Shown here piece by piece: positions 25,142-33,397 of a DNA stretch of 64,000 nucleotides. A model generated the notes under the pieces. The model did not search any database. It worked only from the letters and a program-made list of their open reading frames with translations, and had not been told where the DNA came from. Both the position numbers and the translations under genes were made by a program. How positions within the stretch are numbered: position 1 is the first letter of the stretch; every line of letters begins with the position of its first letter. Source of the DNA: CAYLUN01 sp964386865 (GTDB lineage: Bacteria > Verrucomicrobiota > Kiritimatiellia > RFP12 > UBA1067). The stretch spans positions 1 to 64,000 of the forward strand of contig CAYLUN010000021.1 of the NCBI GenBank assembly GCA_964386865.1, read 5' to 3'.

Positions 25142-26964
25142 CAGGCGCCTGTTCGTTCGGGTCGGCGGCGGAGCACCGGGCCCGAATCGAGAGAATCGTT
25201 GCGGCTCAACATCGGCGCGGCCCCGATTTCCAGGCGACGGAGGAGATACAGGGGAAGCGCCTCGGCGTCGTGTTGGGCCACAACCGGCTGTCGATCATCG
25301 ACCTTTCCGCGGTCGGCAATCAGCCCATGTGGGACAGCGAGCGGCGCGTCTGCATCGTTTTCAACGGTGAAATCTACAACTACGTCGAGCTGCGGGCCGA
25401 GCTGCTGGCGCACGGGCATCGGTTCGTCAGCCACAGCGACACCGAAGTCATACTCGGCGCGTATAAGCAGTGGGGGACGGAAGCGTTTGCCCGCTTCAAC
25501 GGCATGTTCGCCTTTGCGCTATTCGATGTGGCTGGCGAGCGCATCATCTTGGCGCGCGACCGGTTCGGCGTCAAGCCTCTCTACTACGCGGAGCGTGGGG
25601 ATTCGCTGCTCTTCGCCTCGACGGCGTCGGAAATGTCTCGCGCGCTGGGACTGAGCCCGGATCTGGATTATGCCGCGAAGGGTGTGCAATACGGGCTCTA
25701 CGAGCACGACGACGCGGCGCCCTACTTAGGTATGAAGGCCCTTACGCCCGGCCACTGGATGGAGGTTCGCCCGGCCACCTCGCAGCGGCTCATGGTTCGG
25801 ACGAGTTCCTACTACGATTTTCGCGCGCATGTGGCGGCGCAGGTTGACGCGCTGGCGGCGCAGCGGGCGGAACAGTTAGTGGCGGCGGTTGCCGACCTTC
25901 TGGAAGACGCCGTGCGTATTCGTCTGCGGTCGGATGTGCCTGTTGCCGTATCGCTCAGCGGGGGGCTGGACTCCTCAACCGTGGCGGCGCTTGCGGCGCG
26001 GCACCCCCAAGAGCGGCTCCACGGGTTTACCTATGGCCACCCTCAGGAGGCGACATCCGAGGGGCCGCTGGCTGCGCAGCTGGCTCGGATGGCAGGTATT
26101 GACGTCACGTACGTCTGGCCGACAGTCGAGGAGGTCTGCACGGCGTATCGGGAGTGCCTGAGTGCCCAAGTTGGCCCCTTCCCTGGAGGGAGCATCATTG
26201 CGCAGAACTTGGTCTTCAAAGCTGCGCGAGCCGAAGGATTCAAAGTGCTGCTCGGCGGGCAGGGCGGCGATGAGGCGTTCATGGGCTATCGGAAGTTTCA
26301 GCTCTTCCACCTCAAGCGGTGCCTGGCGCAGAAACGGTATGCGGGCGCGCTTGCCTTCGCGCTCACGCTGCTGCCGACCCTCATGGCCGAGCGCTGGCGC
26401 TGGGCGAGTTCGTGGCAGAACCGTAACCGCTATTTAAAGGCGAAGGGGCTGTCAACGGTGCTGCGCTTGCCGCAGGTCGAGCTGCCAATAGGCTATTCGC
26501 CGACTGCGCCCCTTCGCGACCGCCAGCTCCTGGACGTCACGCTCGCCAGCCTGCCCACGCTTCTGCGCTACGAGGACAGCAACTCGATGGGCAACAGCAT
26601 CGAGAGCCGCCTGCCCTTCTTGGACTACCGCGTAATGGAGTTCGGCGTGGCGCTGCCAGAAGCGCTCAAGCTTCGTGGCGGGCATGGCAAGTGGATTGTC
26701 CGAGAGGCAGTCACGGGCAAAATTCCCGACTCGATCCGCATCGCTCGCTTCAAGAAGGGCTTTAACGTCCAGCAAGACCGGTGGATCGACGGGGGACTTG
26801 GCGCCTCGATACGAGTGCTCCTGCACGAAAATGTGAACCGCGTGACAGACTACATCGCCAAGGATACTGACCTTGACGGGGTCTTCTCTGACGCCGCCTT
26901 GAAGACGCGGCCGTCTGCATTTTCGGAGGCGACCGCGCTGCTCTGGCTGGCTATGTCACGATAG
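25129..26964 (+). CDS. asnB: Asparagine synthase (glutamine-hydrolysing)
   Basis: A 611-residue complete AsnB-type enzyme. Mature Cys2 is present (MCGIAGAC), followed by the glutaminase motifs RRGPD, NGEIYNY and ARDRFGVKPLYY. The synthetase domain has the PPi-loop SLSGGLDSS and RLPFLDYRVMEF. It uses glutamine as nitrogen donor to amidate aspartate or, in surface-glycan loci, often a sugar acid or related carboxylate. Unlike the protein at 15763, its glutaminase site is intact, so it could act on its own. It is co-translated with the deacetylase. Confidence 0.9.
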   Translation: MCGIAGACSFGSAAEHRARIERIVAAQHRRGPDFQATEEIQGKRLGVVLGHNRLSIIDLSAVGNQPMWDSERRVCIVFNGEIYNYVELRAELLAHGHRFVSHSDTEVILGAYKQWGTEAFARFNGMFAFALFDVAGERIILARDRFGVKPLYYAERGDSLLFASTASEMSRALGLSPDLDYAAKGVQYGLYEHDDAAPYLGMKALTPGHWMEVRPATSQRLMVRTSSYYDFRAHVAAQVDALAAQRAEQLVAAVADLLEDAVRIRLRSDVPVAVSLSGGLDSSTVAALAARHPQERLHGFTYGHPQEATSEGPLAAQLARMAGIDVTYVWPTVEEVCTAYRECLSAQVGPFPGGSIIAQNLVFKAARAEGFKVLLGGQGGDEAFMGYRKFQLFHLKRCLAQKRYAGALAFALTLLPTLMAERWRWASSWQNRNRYLKAKGLSTVLRLPQVELPIGYSPTAPLRDRQLLDVTLASLPTLLRYEDSNSMGNSIESRLPFLDYRVMEFGVALPEALKLRGGHGKWIVREAVTGKIPDSIRIARFKKGFNVQQDRWIDGGLGASIRVLLHENVNRVTDYIAKDTDLDGVFSDAALKTRPSAFSEATALLWLAMSR

Positions 26965-27147
26965 AACCGTAGAGTCTGCAATTATGTTGTGCGCTCCCAA
27001 GCGAGCGTCCAAAAGCATAAGTAGAGAAGAAAGAAATGAGAATAGTCGATGATTGCTCAGGAACCTTAAGCAAGATAAGTGATCTTCTGTCCAGTATAGT
27101 GTCCGGTGGCGTGTCCAACGTTGTTTGACAATTGAGGGTGAGAGAGT
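26965..27147. other. A+T-rich spacer before the polymerase gene
   Basis: 183 bases with much higher A+T content than the flanking genes and no repeat arm. The change in composition continues into the following gene. A promoter for the polymerase gene is likely here, but I could not identify a pair of boxes with confidence. Confidence 0.45.
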
Positions 27148-28494
27148 ATGTATATCGGTGGTAATAGTGTGATGGTGCGGCAAGGTAGTTTGACCAAGCT
27201 GAGACCATGGTGGACAGAGTTAGATCGGTTGATTCTGTTTGCGTTCGTCGCTGGAACCGGGTTGCTTTCCGCTTTCAATGCGCAACGAATATTGGGGTTC
27301 GTGATGATTGCTGCGTTGTGTGTCAATCTTGTAGCACGCAAGAAGGGCCAACTACTTCCCGTACGATCATATCCTCCTGAAATGATTTGCTACACCCTGT
27401 GGGCCGTGTGGACGGGGCTGACCGGGGTCTTGGTAGTAATCAATATGCCGTTGTTTTGGGCAACGTATAGGGTTATCCTGCAGATGGTGGTGATGATCTG
27501 GACAGTTTATGGACTCATCCGCCTGAAAGAAACACCGCAAGTTGTGCTCGCGGGTCTTCTAACATGTGGAGTTGTTCAAATGATTCCAGCTATGATGGGC
27601 GTGACTCAACTTGTGGAGTCGAAAGTGGATGGCCAGATCACAGGCATCGCGAATAATCCCAATGTGCTGGGGTTCGCGGTCGTATTGGGGGCGATGTCTG
27701 GACTTATCCTCTGGAACACGCGAACACCATATCCGCTCTTGCGAAAAGCGTTCTTTCTGGCCATTGTGGTGGGAAGCGGCTATGTTGCAACCATCAGCGG
27801 GTCTCGAAAGACCGTCTTGATATATGCTGTGCTCATCTTGATATGGGCCGTCTTTATTCTACCGAGGGGTCGTGGCGCCAGAGTGTTTTTACAAAAAATT
27901 ACCGCAATTGCCATGCTCGGGGTGACCTTGATTGTCATTTCTCCTTTGGTCATGCAAAAGACCTCATTTGGCACACGCTGGGGACAATTCATGGAAGAAG
28001 GTGGAGGTGACATTAAGGAGTCGTGGAGGAGCAATCTGCGCTACGAAATGTATATGGCTGGTTTTGAGATGTTTCGCGCGAACCCGATAGCGGGTGTTGG
28101 CCTAGGCCAATTTCAAGCGATGTTTGCAACCGGACAGTACTCTCACTCAGACATTGTTGAGTCGCTGTCAACGACCGGTTTTGTGGGTTTCATTCTTTAT
28201 CAGAGTTTCTATGTTCTGTTACTCCTTAGGTTGCGCGTGTTAGCTCTATTAAGCCAAAGTCACGAGGAACGATATCAGTATAGAACCATGGCTTTGGCGA
28301 TTTTCGTGATCGTCCTCTTTGGCCTGGGAGGTGTGCATATGAATTCGCAACCGATTTTTGTGTTCTTGGCAACTGTTTCTGCATACACATGGACGAGACT
28401 GCATCAGAAGCGGCGGGACTATAACGCCATGATATCACAGCCCGGTTATATGGACGATGCGCGTATGGCGCCGACGCACCCAGGTCGCTGGTGA
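27148..28494 (+). CDS. O-antigen ligase/Wzy-like polymerase
   Basis: A 448-residue polytopic membrane protein with about 11 hydrophobic segments. The large periplasmic loop between residues 285 and 340 contains RYEMYMAGFEMFRANPIAGVGLGQF, shown here in part, which matches the Wzy_C (PF04932) signature of O-antigen ligases and polymerases. Such proteins polymerise or ligate lipid-linked repeat units in the periplasm. Wzy genes are usually the most divergent and least G+C-rich genes of their loci, as this one is. With the flippase at 5818 it suggests a Wzx/Wzy-dependent pathway. Confidence 0.85.
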   Translation: MYIGGNSVMVRQGSLTKLRPWWTELDRLILFAFVAGTGLLSAFNAQRILGFVMIAALCVNLVARKKGQLLPVRSYPPEMICYTLWAVWTGLTGVLVVINMPLFWATYRVILQMVVMIWTVYGLIRLKETPQVVLAGLLTCGVVQMIPAMMGVTQLVESKVDGQITGIANNPNVLGFAVVLGAMSGLILWNTRTPYPLLRKAFFLAIVVGSGYVATISGSRKTVLIYAVLILIWAVFILPRGRGARVFLQKITAIAMLGVTLIVISPLVMQKTSFGTRWGQFMEEGGGDIKESWRSNLRYEMYMAGFEMFRANPIAGVGLGQFQAMFATGQYSHSDIVESLSTTGFVGFILYQSFYVLLLLRLRVLALLSQSHEERYQYRTMALAIFVIVLFGLGGVHMNSQPIFVFLATVSAYTWTRLHQKRRDYNAMISQPGYMDDARMAPTHPGRW

Positions 28495-28575
28495 TTGAGA
28501 TGGGCTTAAGCACGGAGAGGAGATCAGCGGCGTGGATGAGTCTGACTGTGTAAGTTGGAGAGCTGGAAGACGAGC

Positions 28576-29832
28576 ATGAACATTCTCTTGATCAACCATA
28601 ACGCGGGTTCGCTGCGCCATGGTATGGCGTACCGCCCCTACTATTTCGCCCGCGAATGGGTGAGGCTCGGGCACCGCGTGCGCATGGTTGCCGCAGGTTT
28701 TTCGCACGTGCGGGGCAAGCAGCCGCTCTGCGAAGGGCGGCCGGTCGCACAGCGTACTGTGGAGATGATCGACGGCATCGAGTACGTCTGGTATCCCACG
28801 CCTGCCTATCAGGGCAACGGCGTCAGGCGCGTGCTAAACATTGGCGCTTTTCTGGGCCGGGTATGGGCGGATGCGCGAAGGACTGTGGCGGAGTTTCGAC
28901 CGGATGTGGTCATCGCATCGAGCACGTATCCGATGGATATTTGGGTTGCCAAGCACATCGCGAAACAGGCGCAGGCAAAATGGATTTTTGAGGTGCATGA
29001 TCTGTGGCCGCTGTCGCCGATCGAGCTAGGAGGCATGTCGCCGCGGCATCCGTTCATCCAGCTGTGCCAGTGGTCGGAGAACGCGGCCTACCGGGATGCG
29101 GATATCGTGGTCTCGATGTTGCCGAAAGTCCATGGCCACATGGCGGATCACGGGCTGGATCTGCGCAAGCTGCACATCATCCCCAACGGCATCTCCGCAG
29201 ATGACTGGCAGGGCGAGGGGCAGCCCATATCCGGGGAATTGAGCAGCTATCTCGAGAGCCAGCGCAGCGGCGGGAATCTCATCGTGGGCTATGCGGGTTC
29301 GCATGGGCTGCCGAACGCGCTCGACTTCTTGTTGGACGCCGCGAAACGGGTCGCCGATCAGCCGATCCGCTTTGTGCTGGTTGGCGACGGCCACGAGAAG
29401 GCCCGTCTGAAGAAGCGGGTCGCGGATGAGAGGCTGGACAACGTCAAGCTGTTCGACCCGATACCCAAGGCGCAGATACCGGCGTTGTTGCGAGGCTTCG
29501 ATATCGCGTATATCGGATGGAAGCGGACGCCGATTTACCGGTTTGGCATATCGCCGAACAAAATGATGGACTACATGATGGCGGGCTGCGCCGTCCTGCA
29601 TTCCGTGGAGGCCGGAAATGATCCCGTCGCTGAGGCGGATTGCGGGCTGACGGTTGAGCCCGAGTCGCCGCAGGCGATTGCCGACGGCATCCTCGCATTG
29701 GCCCGACTGAGCGTGCAGGAGCGGAAGGCGCTGGGCGCGAGGGGACAGCTGTATGTGCAGAGACATCTCACCTATCCGGTTCTCGCCGAAGACTTCCTGC
29801 GGGTTATGTCGACCGAAGCGAAACAAGTCTAG
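28576..29832 (+). CDS. Glycosyltransferase family 4 (WbuB-like)
   Basis: A 418-residue protein similar to WbuB-type GT4 enzymes such as L-fucosamine transferases: N-terminal MNILLINHNAGSLRHGMAYR, then FEVHDLWPLSPIELG, IIPNGIS and a donor site SPNKMMDYMMAGCAVLHSV. The start is ATG 28576 with GGAAGA upstream, rather than the upstream in-frame TTG. It is followed by a plausible terminator hairpin. It probably adds an amino sugar to the growing lipid-linked unit. Confidence 0.85.
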   Translation: MNILLINHNAGSLRHGMAYRPYYFAREWVRLGHRVRMVAAGFSHVRGKQPLCEGRPVAQRTVEMIDGIEYVWYPTPAYQGNGVRRVLNIGAFLGRVWADARRTVAEFRPDVVIASSTYPMDIWVAKHIAKQAQAKWIFEVHDLWPLSPIELGGMSPRHPFIQLCQWSENAAYRDADIVVSMLPKVHGHMADHGLDLRKLHIIPNGISADDWQGEGQPISGELSSYLESQRSGGNLIVGYAGSHGLPNALDFLLDAAKRVADQPIRFVLVGDGHEKARLKKRVADERLDNVKLFDPIPKAQIPALLRGFDIAYIGWKRTPIYRFGISPNKMMDYMMAGCAVLHSVEAGNDPVAEADCGLTVEPESPQAIADGILALARLSVQERKALGARGQLYVQRHLTYPVLAEDFLRVMSTEAKQV

Positions 29833-29866
29833 CCGATCTGCGAAGCGACTCGTGCACGATGATGAG

Positions 29867-29907
29867 CCGGGTGTGGGGCGCCTGATTGGCGGCGAACACC
29901 CGGTTTT
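29867..29907 (+). terminator. Probable intrinsic terminator
   Basis: An 8-base stem CCGGGTGT/ACACCCGG encloses a 21-base loop with its own small GCC/GGC stem, and TTTT follows. The next gene begins 32 bases further on, so termination is probably partial or the next gene has its own promoter. Confidence 0.6.
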
Positions 29908-29938
29908 GTCCTGTTAGGGATTGGAGCGCACCTCGTAC

Positions 29939-31024
29939 ATGCATGCGAACCTGGTCATCACAAAACTGGATGTGGGCGGCATGGAGCGCGTTTGCATGAC
30001 GCTGTGCAACCAGTTTGTGAAAAGGGGCCGGTCGTGCACGCTCTATGCCCTCTATCCGGCGGGGCCTTCACGAGATCAGCTGTCGCGCAAGGTCGACTAT
30101 CGCGAAATACTCCGCCCTGCGCGACGCGCGATGGGTGTGTTCATCCGGATAGCGAGGCGAGATCCTCACGCCCCCTTCTTGGCCTTCGGGATCGAGATCT
30201 TCGTGGCCCTGGTCCTTCTCAAATGGTGCGGGCTCATCAGGAATCGCATTTACTACAGGGAGTCGACCTCGCTGGATCACTATTACTCGTGGTATTGGCG
30301 CGCCTGGATGCGGCTGACGATCCCCGGGGGCGACGGTGTGATGCTGCAGAGCGAGGCGAGCCGCGAGGCGTTCCGGGCGCATCACATCCGAGCCCGGCGA
30401 TTCGCGGTCATTTCAAACCCCTGTGTGCTGGCTGAGAGCGAGGCGGCTTGTCGTTTCCATCTGCCAAAGCCAGAGGGGCCCCTTCGGTTGGTGTCGGTCG
30501 GACGGCTGGCGCAAATCAAGGGACACCTGCGCCTAGTCGCCGCGTTTGGAGGCCTCGAGCGCACGCGGCCTGGCTCGGTGCTGACGCTGGTAGGTGATGG
30601 CGAGGAGAAGGCGAAGCTACGCGCGCTCGTTCAATCGCTTGGGCTCCAGAATTCGGTCAGGTTCATCGACCGCGCCCCTGATGTTCGAGCGGTTTACCGC
30701 GAGGCGGACATCTTTGTTCTGCCGTCGTACTTCGAGGGCCTCTCCAACGCGCTGATCGAGTCCCTCGTTTGCTCTTGCCCCGTGCTCGCCTTCGGTGGCG
30801 GCGGATCGCGCGAGTTTCTGGAGCGTTTGGGGCTTCAGGCGTTCTGGTGCGATGACGTGGCGTTTGAAGATAGCTTGCTTGACGGCGTCCGCCGAATTTG
30901 CGCGTCAGAGGAAAGCCAGTGGGCGCACGCCTGGCGGGCGTTAATGGGGCAGGTGAACCCCCAGCGTGTGGCCGAGCAAGTTTGGCATTTTATGTCCGGG
31001 GAAAGCGAGTTAGAAGATGCGTAA
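29939..31024 (+). CDS. Glycosyltransferase family 4 protein
   Basis: A 361-residue GT-B enzyme. ITKLDVGGMERV at the N-terminus is the usual GGxE(R) acceptor-site motif, LVSVGRLAQIKGH starts the donor domain, and FEGLSNALIESLVCSCPVLAF is the EX7E segment. ATG 29939 is taken as the start; TTG 29921 is in frame. The 3' end overlaps the following methyltransferase gene by 8 bases, so translation is coupled. Confidence 0.85.
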   Translation: MHANLVITKLDVGGMERVCMTLCNQFVKRGRSCTLYALYPAGPSRDQLSRKVDYREILRPARRAMGVFIRIARRDPHAPFLAFGIEIFVALVLLKWCGLIRNRIYYRESTSLDHYYSWYWRAWMRLTIPGGDGVMLQSEASREAFRAHHIRARRFAVISNPCVLAESEAACRFHLPKPEGPLRLVSVGRLAQIKGHLRLVAAFGGLERTRPGSVLTLVGDGEEKAKLRALVQSLGLQNSVRFIDRAPDVRAVYREADIFVLPSYFEGLSNALIESLVCSCPVLAFGGGGSREFLERLGLQAFWCDDVAFEDSLLDGVRRICASEESQWAHAWRALMGQVNPQRVAEQVWHFMSGESELEDA

Positions 31025-31640
31025 GATCCGCCAGCTGATAAAGGCGCTGAAGTGGCAGCGCCAGGTGAGAGCAGCGCTGTCGACGCAGCTGGCCCTGCTC
31101 GATAATCCGTCGGCCTGTACGCTGGGGGGGCTGACGGATGAGGAAGAGCGGCGGGTCGCCGAGCTGACTCGGCTCGCCGACGCACATGTGGGGCCGATTG
31201 TCGAGTTCGGAACGCTTTTCGGGTTGACTACGCGGCTCATCGCCGCCGAGGCGCCAGCCGCGCGCAAGGTGATCACGGTCGACAATTTCTGCTGGAATCC
31301 ATTCGGCCTGCCGCCCGCTCAGCAAGAGGGGTTCTCCAAGCGGGTTTTGCGGAGTGAGCTTGCGACCGGCAGAGTCGAATTATACGTAGGAGACAGCGCC
31401 ACGTTTCGGAACACGTATCGGGGTGAAACACCCTCGATGGTCTTCATCGATGCCGATCACACATACGAAGCGGTGCGGGATGAGATCGCCTGGGCGAAGG
31501 CGTTAGGGGTGCCCGTAATCTCCGGACACGATTATGGCAACGCGCGCTTCGGCGTGACGCGTGCGGTAGATGAGGCGTTCGCGGCGTGCGTGGAAGTATG
31601 TGGAACTGTGTGGTCGTGGTATGGCACGGGGAGCAAGTAG
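31017..31640 (+). CDS. Class I SAM-dependent methyltransferase
   Basis: A 207-residue protein. VGPIVEFGTLFGLTTRLIA is the glycine-containing motif I (E/D-xGxxxG), VITVDNF is the acidic end of strand 2, and PSMVFIDADHTYEAVRDEI matches the Methyltransf_24 pattern (FIDGDHxYexv). Members methylate small molecules including sugar hydroxyls. It overlaps the upstream transferase, and probably O-methylates a sugar in the glycan; the exact acceptor is unknown. Confidence 0.8.
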   Translation: MRKIRQLIKALKWQRQVRAALSTQLALLDNPSACTLGGLTDEEERRVAELTRLADAHVGPIVEFGTLFGLTTRLIAAEAPAARKVITVDNFCWNPFGLPPAQQEGFSKRVLRSELATGRVELYVGDSATFRNTYRGETPSMVFIDADHTYEAVRDEIAWAKALGVPVISGHDYGNARFGVTRAVDEAFAACVEVCGTVWSWYGTGSK

Positions 31641-31694
31641 GCTGCAAGGCGTCGTGCGACAAGCCAGCACGCGTCGCAGAGCACAGCGGAAAAC

Positions 31695-33218
31695 ATGAGG
31701 ATTGTCCACATCATTGCGGGGCTGCCGAAGGCGGCGGGCATGGCTGAAGTCGTTCTGCTGCTGGCAGCTGAGCAGCGTAAGCGCGGCCACGAAGTCGTTG
31801 TAGCAACCGTTGGTCCAGCCGAAGCGGACAGCGTGCAGAAAGCCTCTGGCGCTGGTGTCACGGTGCATGCGGCTCGCAGGTCATGGCCCCATGCCTTCTG
31901 CTTTTCGCGCGAATTGACAGCCCGGCTGGGGTCGTGGATTAAATCCGCCAATGTCGTGCATGTGCATGGGTGCTGGACGTTCCCGATGTGGTGGGGGTGC
32001 CGCGCGGCGCTGAGGGCGGGAATACCGCTAGTGCGTTCCCCTCATGGGAGTCTCGCGCCTGAGCGCCTGGCAATCTCGCGTTGGAAAAAGGTGTTTGCCG
32101 GGTTGCTTTTTGAACGGCGGTCATTTGCGCAGGCGGCCATCATTCACGCGACGTGCGAGGCAGAGGCGGCGGGGGTTCTGAGCTACCTGTCGGGGCGAGC
32201 AACAGTTCTAAAGTGCGAGAGTTCTAAAGTTCTAACATGCGGGGAAGCGGAAATTTTAACGTGCGGGACTGCTCACGAGCAAAACGGCGGGCGAGACGAT
32301 TGCCCGCGGGTGGTCGTGATAGCGAATGGAGTCGAGCTTGAAGCGTTCAGCGCGAAACGCGACCGGGCCGCTCTGGAGCGGCGCTGGCCGGCGTGCATCG
32401 GAAAGCGCGTGGCCTTGTTCCTGTCGCGGCTGCATCCGATCAAAGGAGCCGATCTGCTGGTGGACGCGTGGGGGCTGGCGAGAAGTTCTAAAGTTCTAAA
32501 ATGCGAGAGTTCTAAAGTGGGGCCTTGTCAGAATGTGGGTGTGCGGGAGTCTGAGGATCGGGTGGCGTCAACGGACTGTAGAACTGAAAATTGGCATCTT
32601 CTGATCGCCGGCCCGGATGAGTTGGGCACGCTGCAGCGGTTGCGAGAGCAGGTGCAGCGGTTGGGGCTGGAAGGCAGCGTGACGTTTTGCGGGCCGCTCT
32701 ATGGTGCTGAACGTGCGGCGGCCCTGGCGGCGGCCGATCTGTTCGTGCTGCCGACGCGCAATGAGAATTTCGGGATTGTTGTCGCGGAGGCGTTGGCGAG
32801 CGGAACACCGGTCATCACCACGAAAGGCGCGCCGTGGGCGGAGCTGCTGGGCCGTTCTGCCAGTTCTAAAGTTCTAACGTGCGAGAGTTCTAAAGTTGGG
32901 GAAGCGGCTGGCGTACAGTCGGCAGCGGCAGACGGCAGTCAACAGTCGCAAGACAGGTGTCAAAACAACTGCAGAACTTTTGAACTCCCGAACTTTAGAA
33001 CTGTTCCCGACCGCAGCGGCTGGTGGGTGGAGGTCGGCGCAGAGCCGCTCGCCGCGGCGCTCACAGAGGCCATGAGCCTGACGGATGAGGAGCGGCGTGC
33101 GATGGGCGAAAATGGGCGGAGGCTGGTCGAGGCGAAGTACCAGTGGCCGATGATCGCGAAGGCGATGGAGAAGGTGTATGGGGGGTGTGTGAGAAGTTCT
33201 AAAGTGCGGGAGTATTAA
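31695..33218 (+). CDS. Glycosyltransferase family 4 with three in-frame repeat inserts
   Basis: A 507-residue GT4 protein, longer than the roughly 370-400 residues usual for the family. The excess is explained by three inserts and a tail encoded by family B/E repeat DNA: residues about 170-203, 263-298 and 388-440, plus the last seven residues. They translate to repeated SSKVLTCESSKV-type peptides. Between them the GT-B core is complete and in frame: HIIAGLPKAAGMAEV, SPHGSLAPE, ANGVELEAFS, LFLSRLHPIKGADLL and TRNENFGIVVAEALASGTPVI (EX7E region). The first insert lies before the linker to the second domain, the second just after its first helix and the third after the donor motif. All therefore fall in loops. 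Whether the protein is active is unknown. Confidence 0.85.
   Translation: MRIVHIIAGLPKAAGMAEVVLLLAAEQRKRGHEVVVATVGPAEADSVQKASGAGVTVHAARRSWPHAFCFSRELTARLGSWIKSANVVHVHGCWTFPMWWGCRAALRAGIPLVRSPHGSLAPERLAISRWKKVFAGLLFERRSFAQAAIIHATCEAEAAGVLSYLSGRATVLKCESSKVLTCGEAEILTCGTAHEQNGGRDDCPRVVVIANGVELEAFSAKRDRAALERRWPACIGKRVALFLSRLHPIKGADLLVDAWGLARSSKVLKCESSKVGPCQNVGVRESEDRVASTDCRTENWHLLIAGPDELGTLQRLREQVQRLGLEGSVTFCGPLYGAERAAALAAADLFVLPTRNENFGIVVAEALASGTPVITTKGAPWAELLGRSASSKVLTCESSKVGEAAGVQSAAADGSQQSQDRCQNNCRTFELPNFRTVPDRSGWWVEVGAEPLAAALTEAMSLTDEERRAMGENGRRLVEAKYQWPMIAKAMEKVYGGCVRSSKVREY
32202..32303. repeat. In-frame repeat insert 1 in glycosyltransferase
   Basis: Family B units (TTCTAAAGTGCGAGAG, TTCTAACATGCGGGG) followed by TTTTAACGTGCGGG. 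The insert is about 102 bases, a multiple of three, and contains no stop codon in the gene's frame. Confidence 0.8.
32481..32588. repeat. In-frame repeat insert 2 in glycosyltransferase
   Basis: It begins with AGTTCTAAAGTTCTAAAATG and ends with CTGTAGAACTGAAAA, which is partly complementary to the start. The insert therefore has short inverted ends around a spacer of about 60 bases. Confidence 0.8.
32856..33014. repeat. In-frame repeat insert 3 in glycosyltransferase
   Basis: The left end has AGTTCTAAAGTTCTAACGTG and the right end GAACTCCCGAACTTTAGAAC, which are inverted copies of the same unit. Between them lie family E units (CAGTCGGCAGCGGCAGACGG). Length is about 159 bases, again in frame. 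This is the clearest hairpin-type insert in the gene. Confidence 0.85.
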
Positions 33219-33320
33219 AGTGCGGGAGTCGGCAGTAGCAGTGGGCCGTAGCAGTGGCAGTGGGCAGTAGCAGTGGGCGTGCGAGAGAGTTAACCGCCAA
33301 TCACGCGAATGGTGCGAATC
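33194..33320. repeat. Composite of repeat families B, E and C
   Basis: Family B units overlap the end of the glycosyltransferase and provide its last codons and stop. They run into a family E array (GCAGTGGGCAGTAGCAGTGGG) from about 33228 to 33279, then into one family C arm (TTAACCGCCAATCACGCGAA). Three different arm families thus lie end to end without a passenger gene. The rest of the spacer to 33397 is the promoter region of the next gene. Confidence 0.8.
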
Positions 33321-33348
33321 AAAAGCGCACAGCGAACAGGCTTAGATC

Positions 33349-33397
33349 ATTGAAATTTGGGCGTGACAATACCAGATTTCAATGATATAACATGTCC
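33349..33397 (+). promoter_or_regulatory. Palindromic promoter of the DUF4143 ATPase gene
   Basis: A 14-base inverted repeat, TCATTGAAATTTGG with its partner CCAGATTTCAATGA (one mismatch), brackets a -35-like GTGACA at 33363-33368. A -10-like TATAAC follows 17 bases later at 33386-33391. The expected transcript start falls at about 33398, which is the ATG, so the message is probably leaderless. The palindrome could be an operator for autoregulation. Confidence 0.55.
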
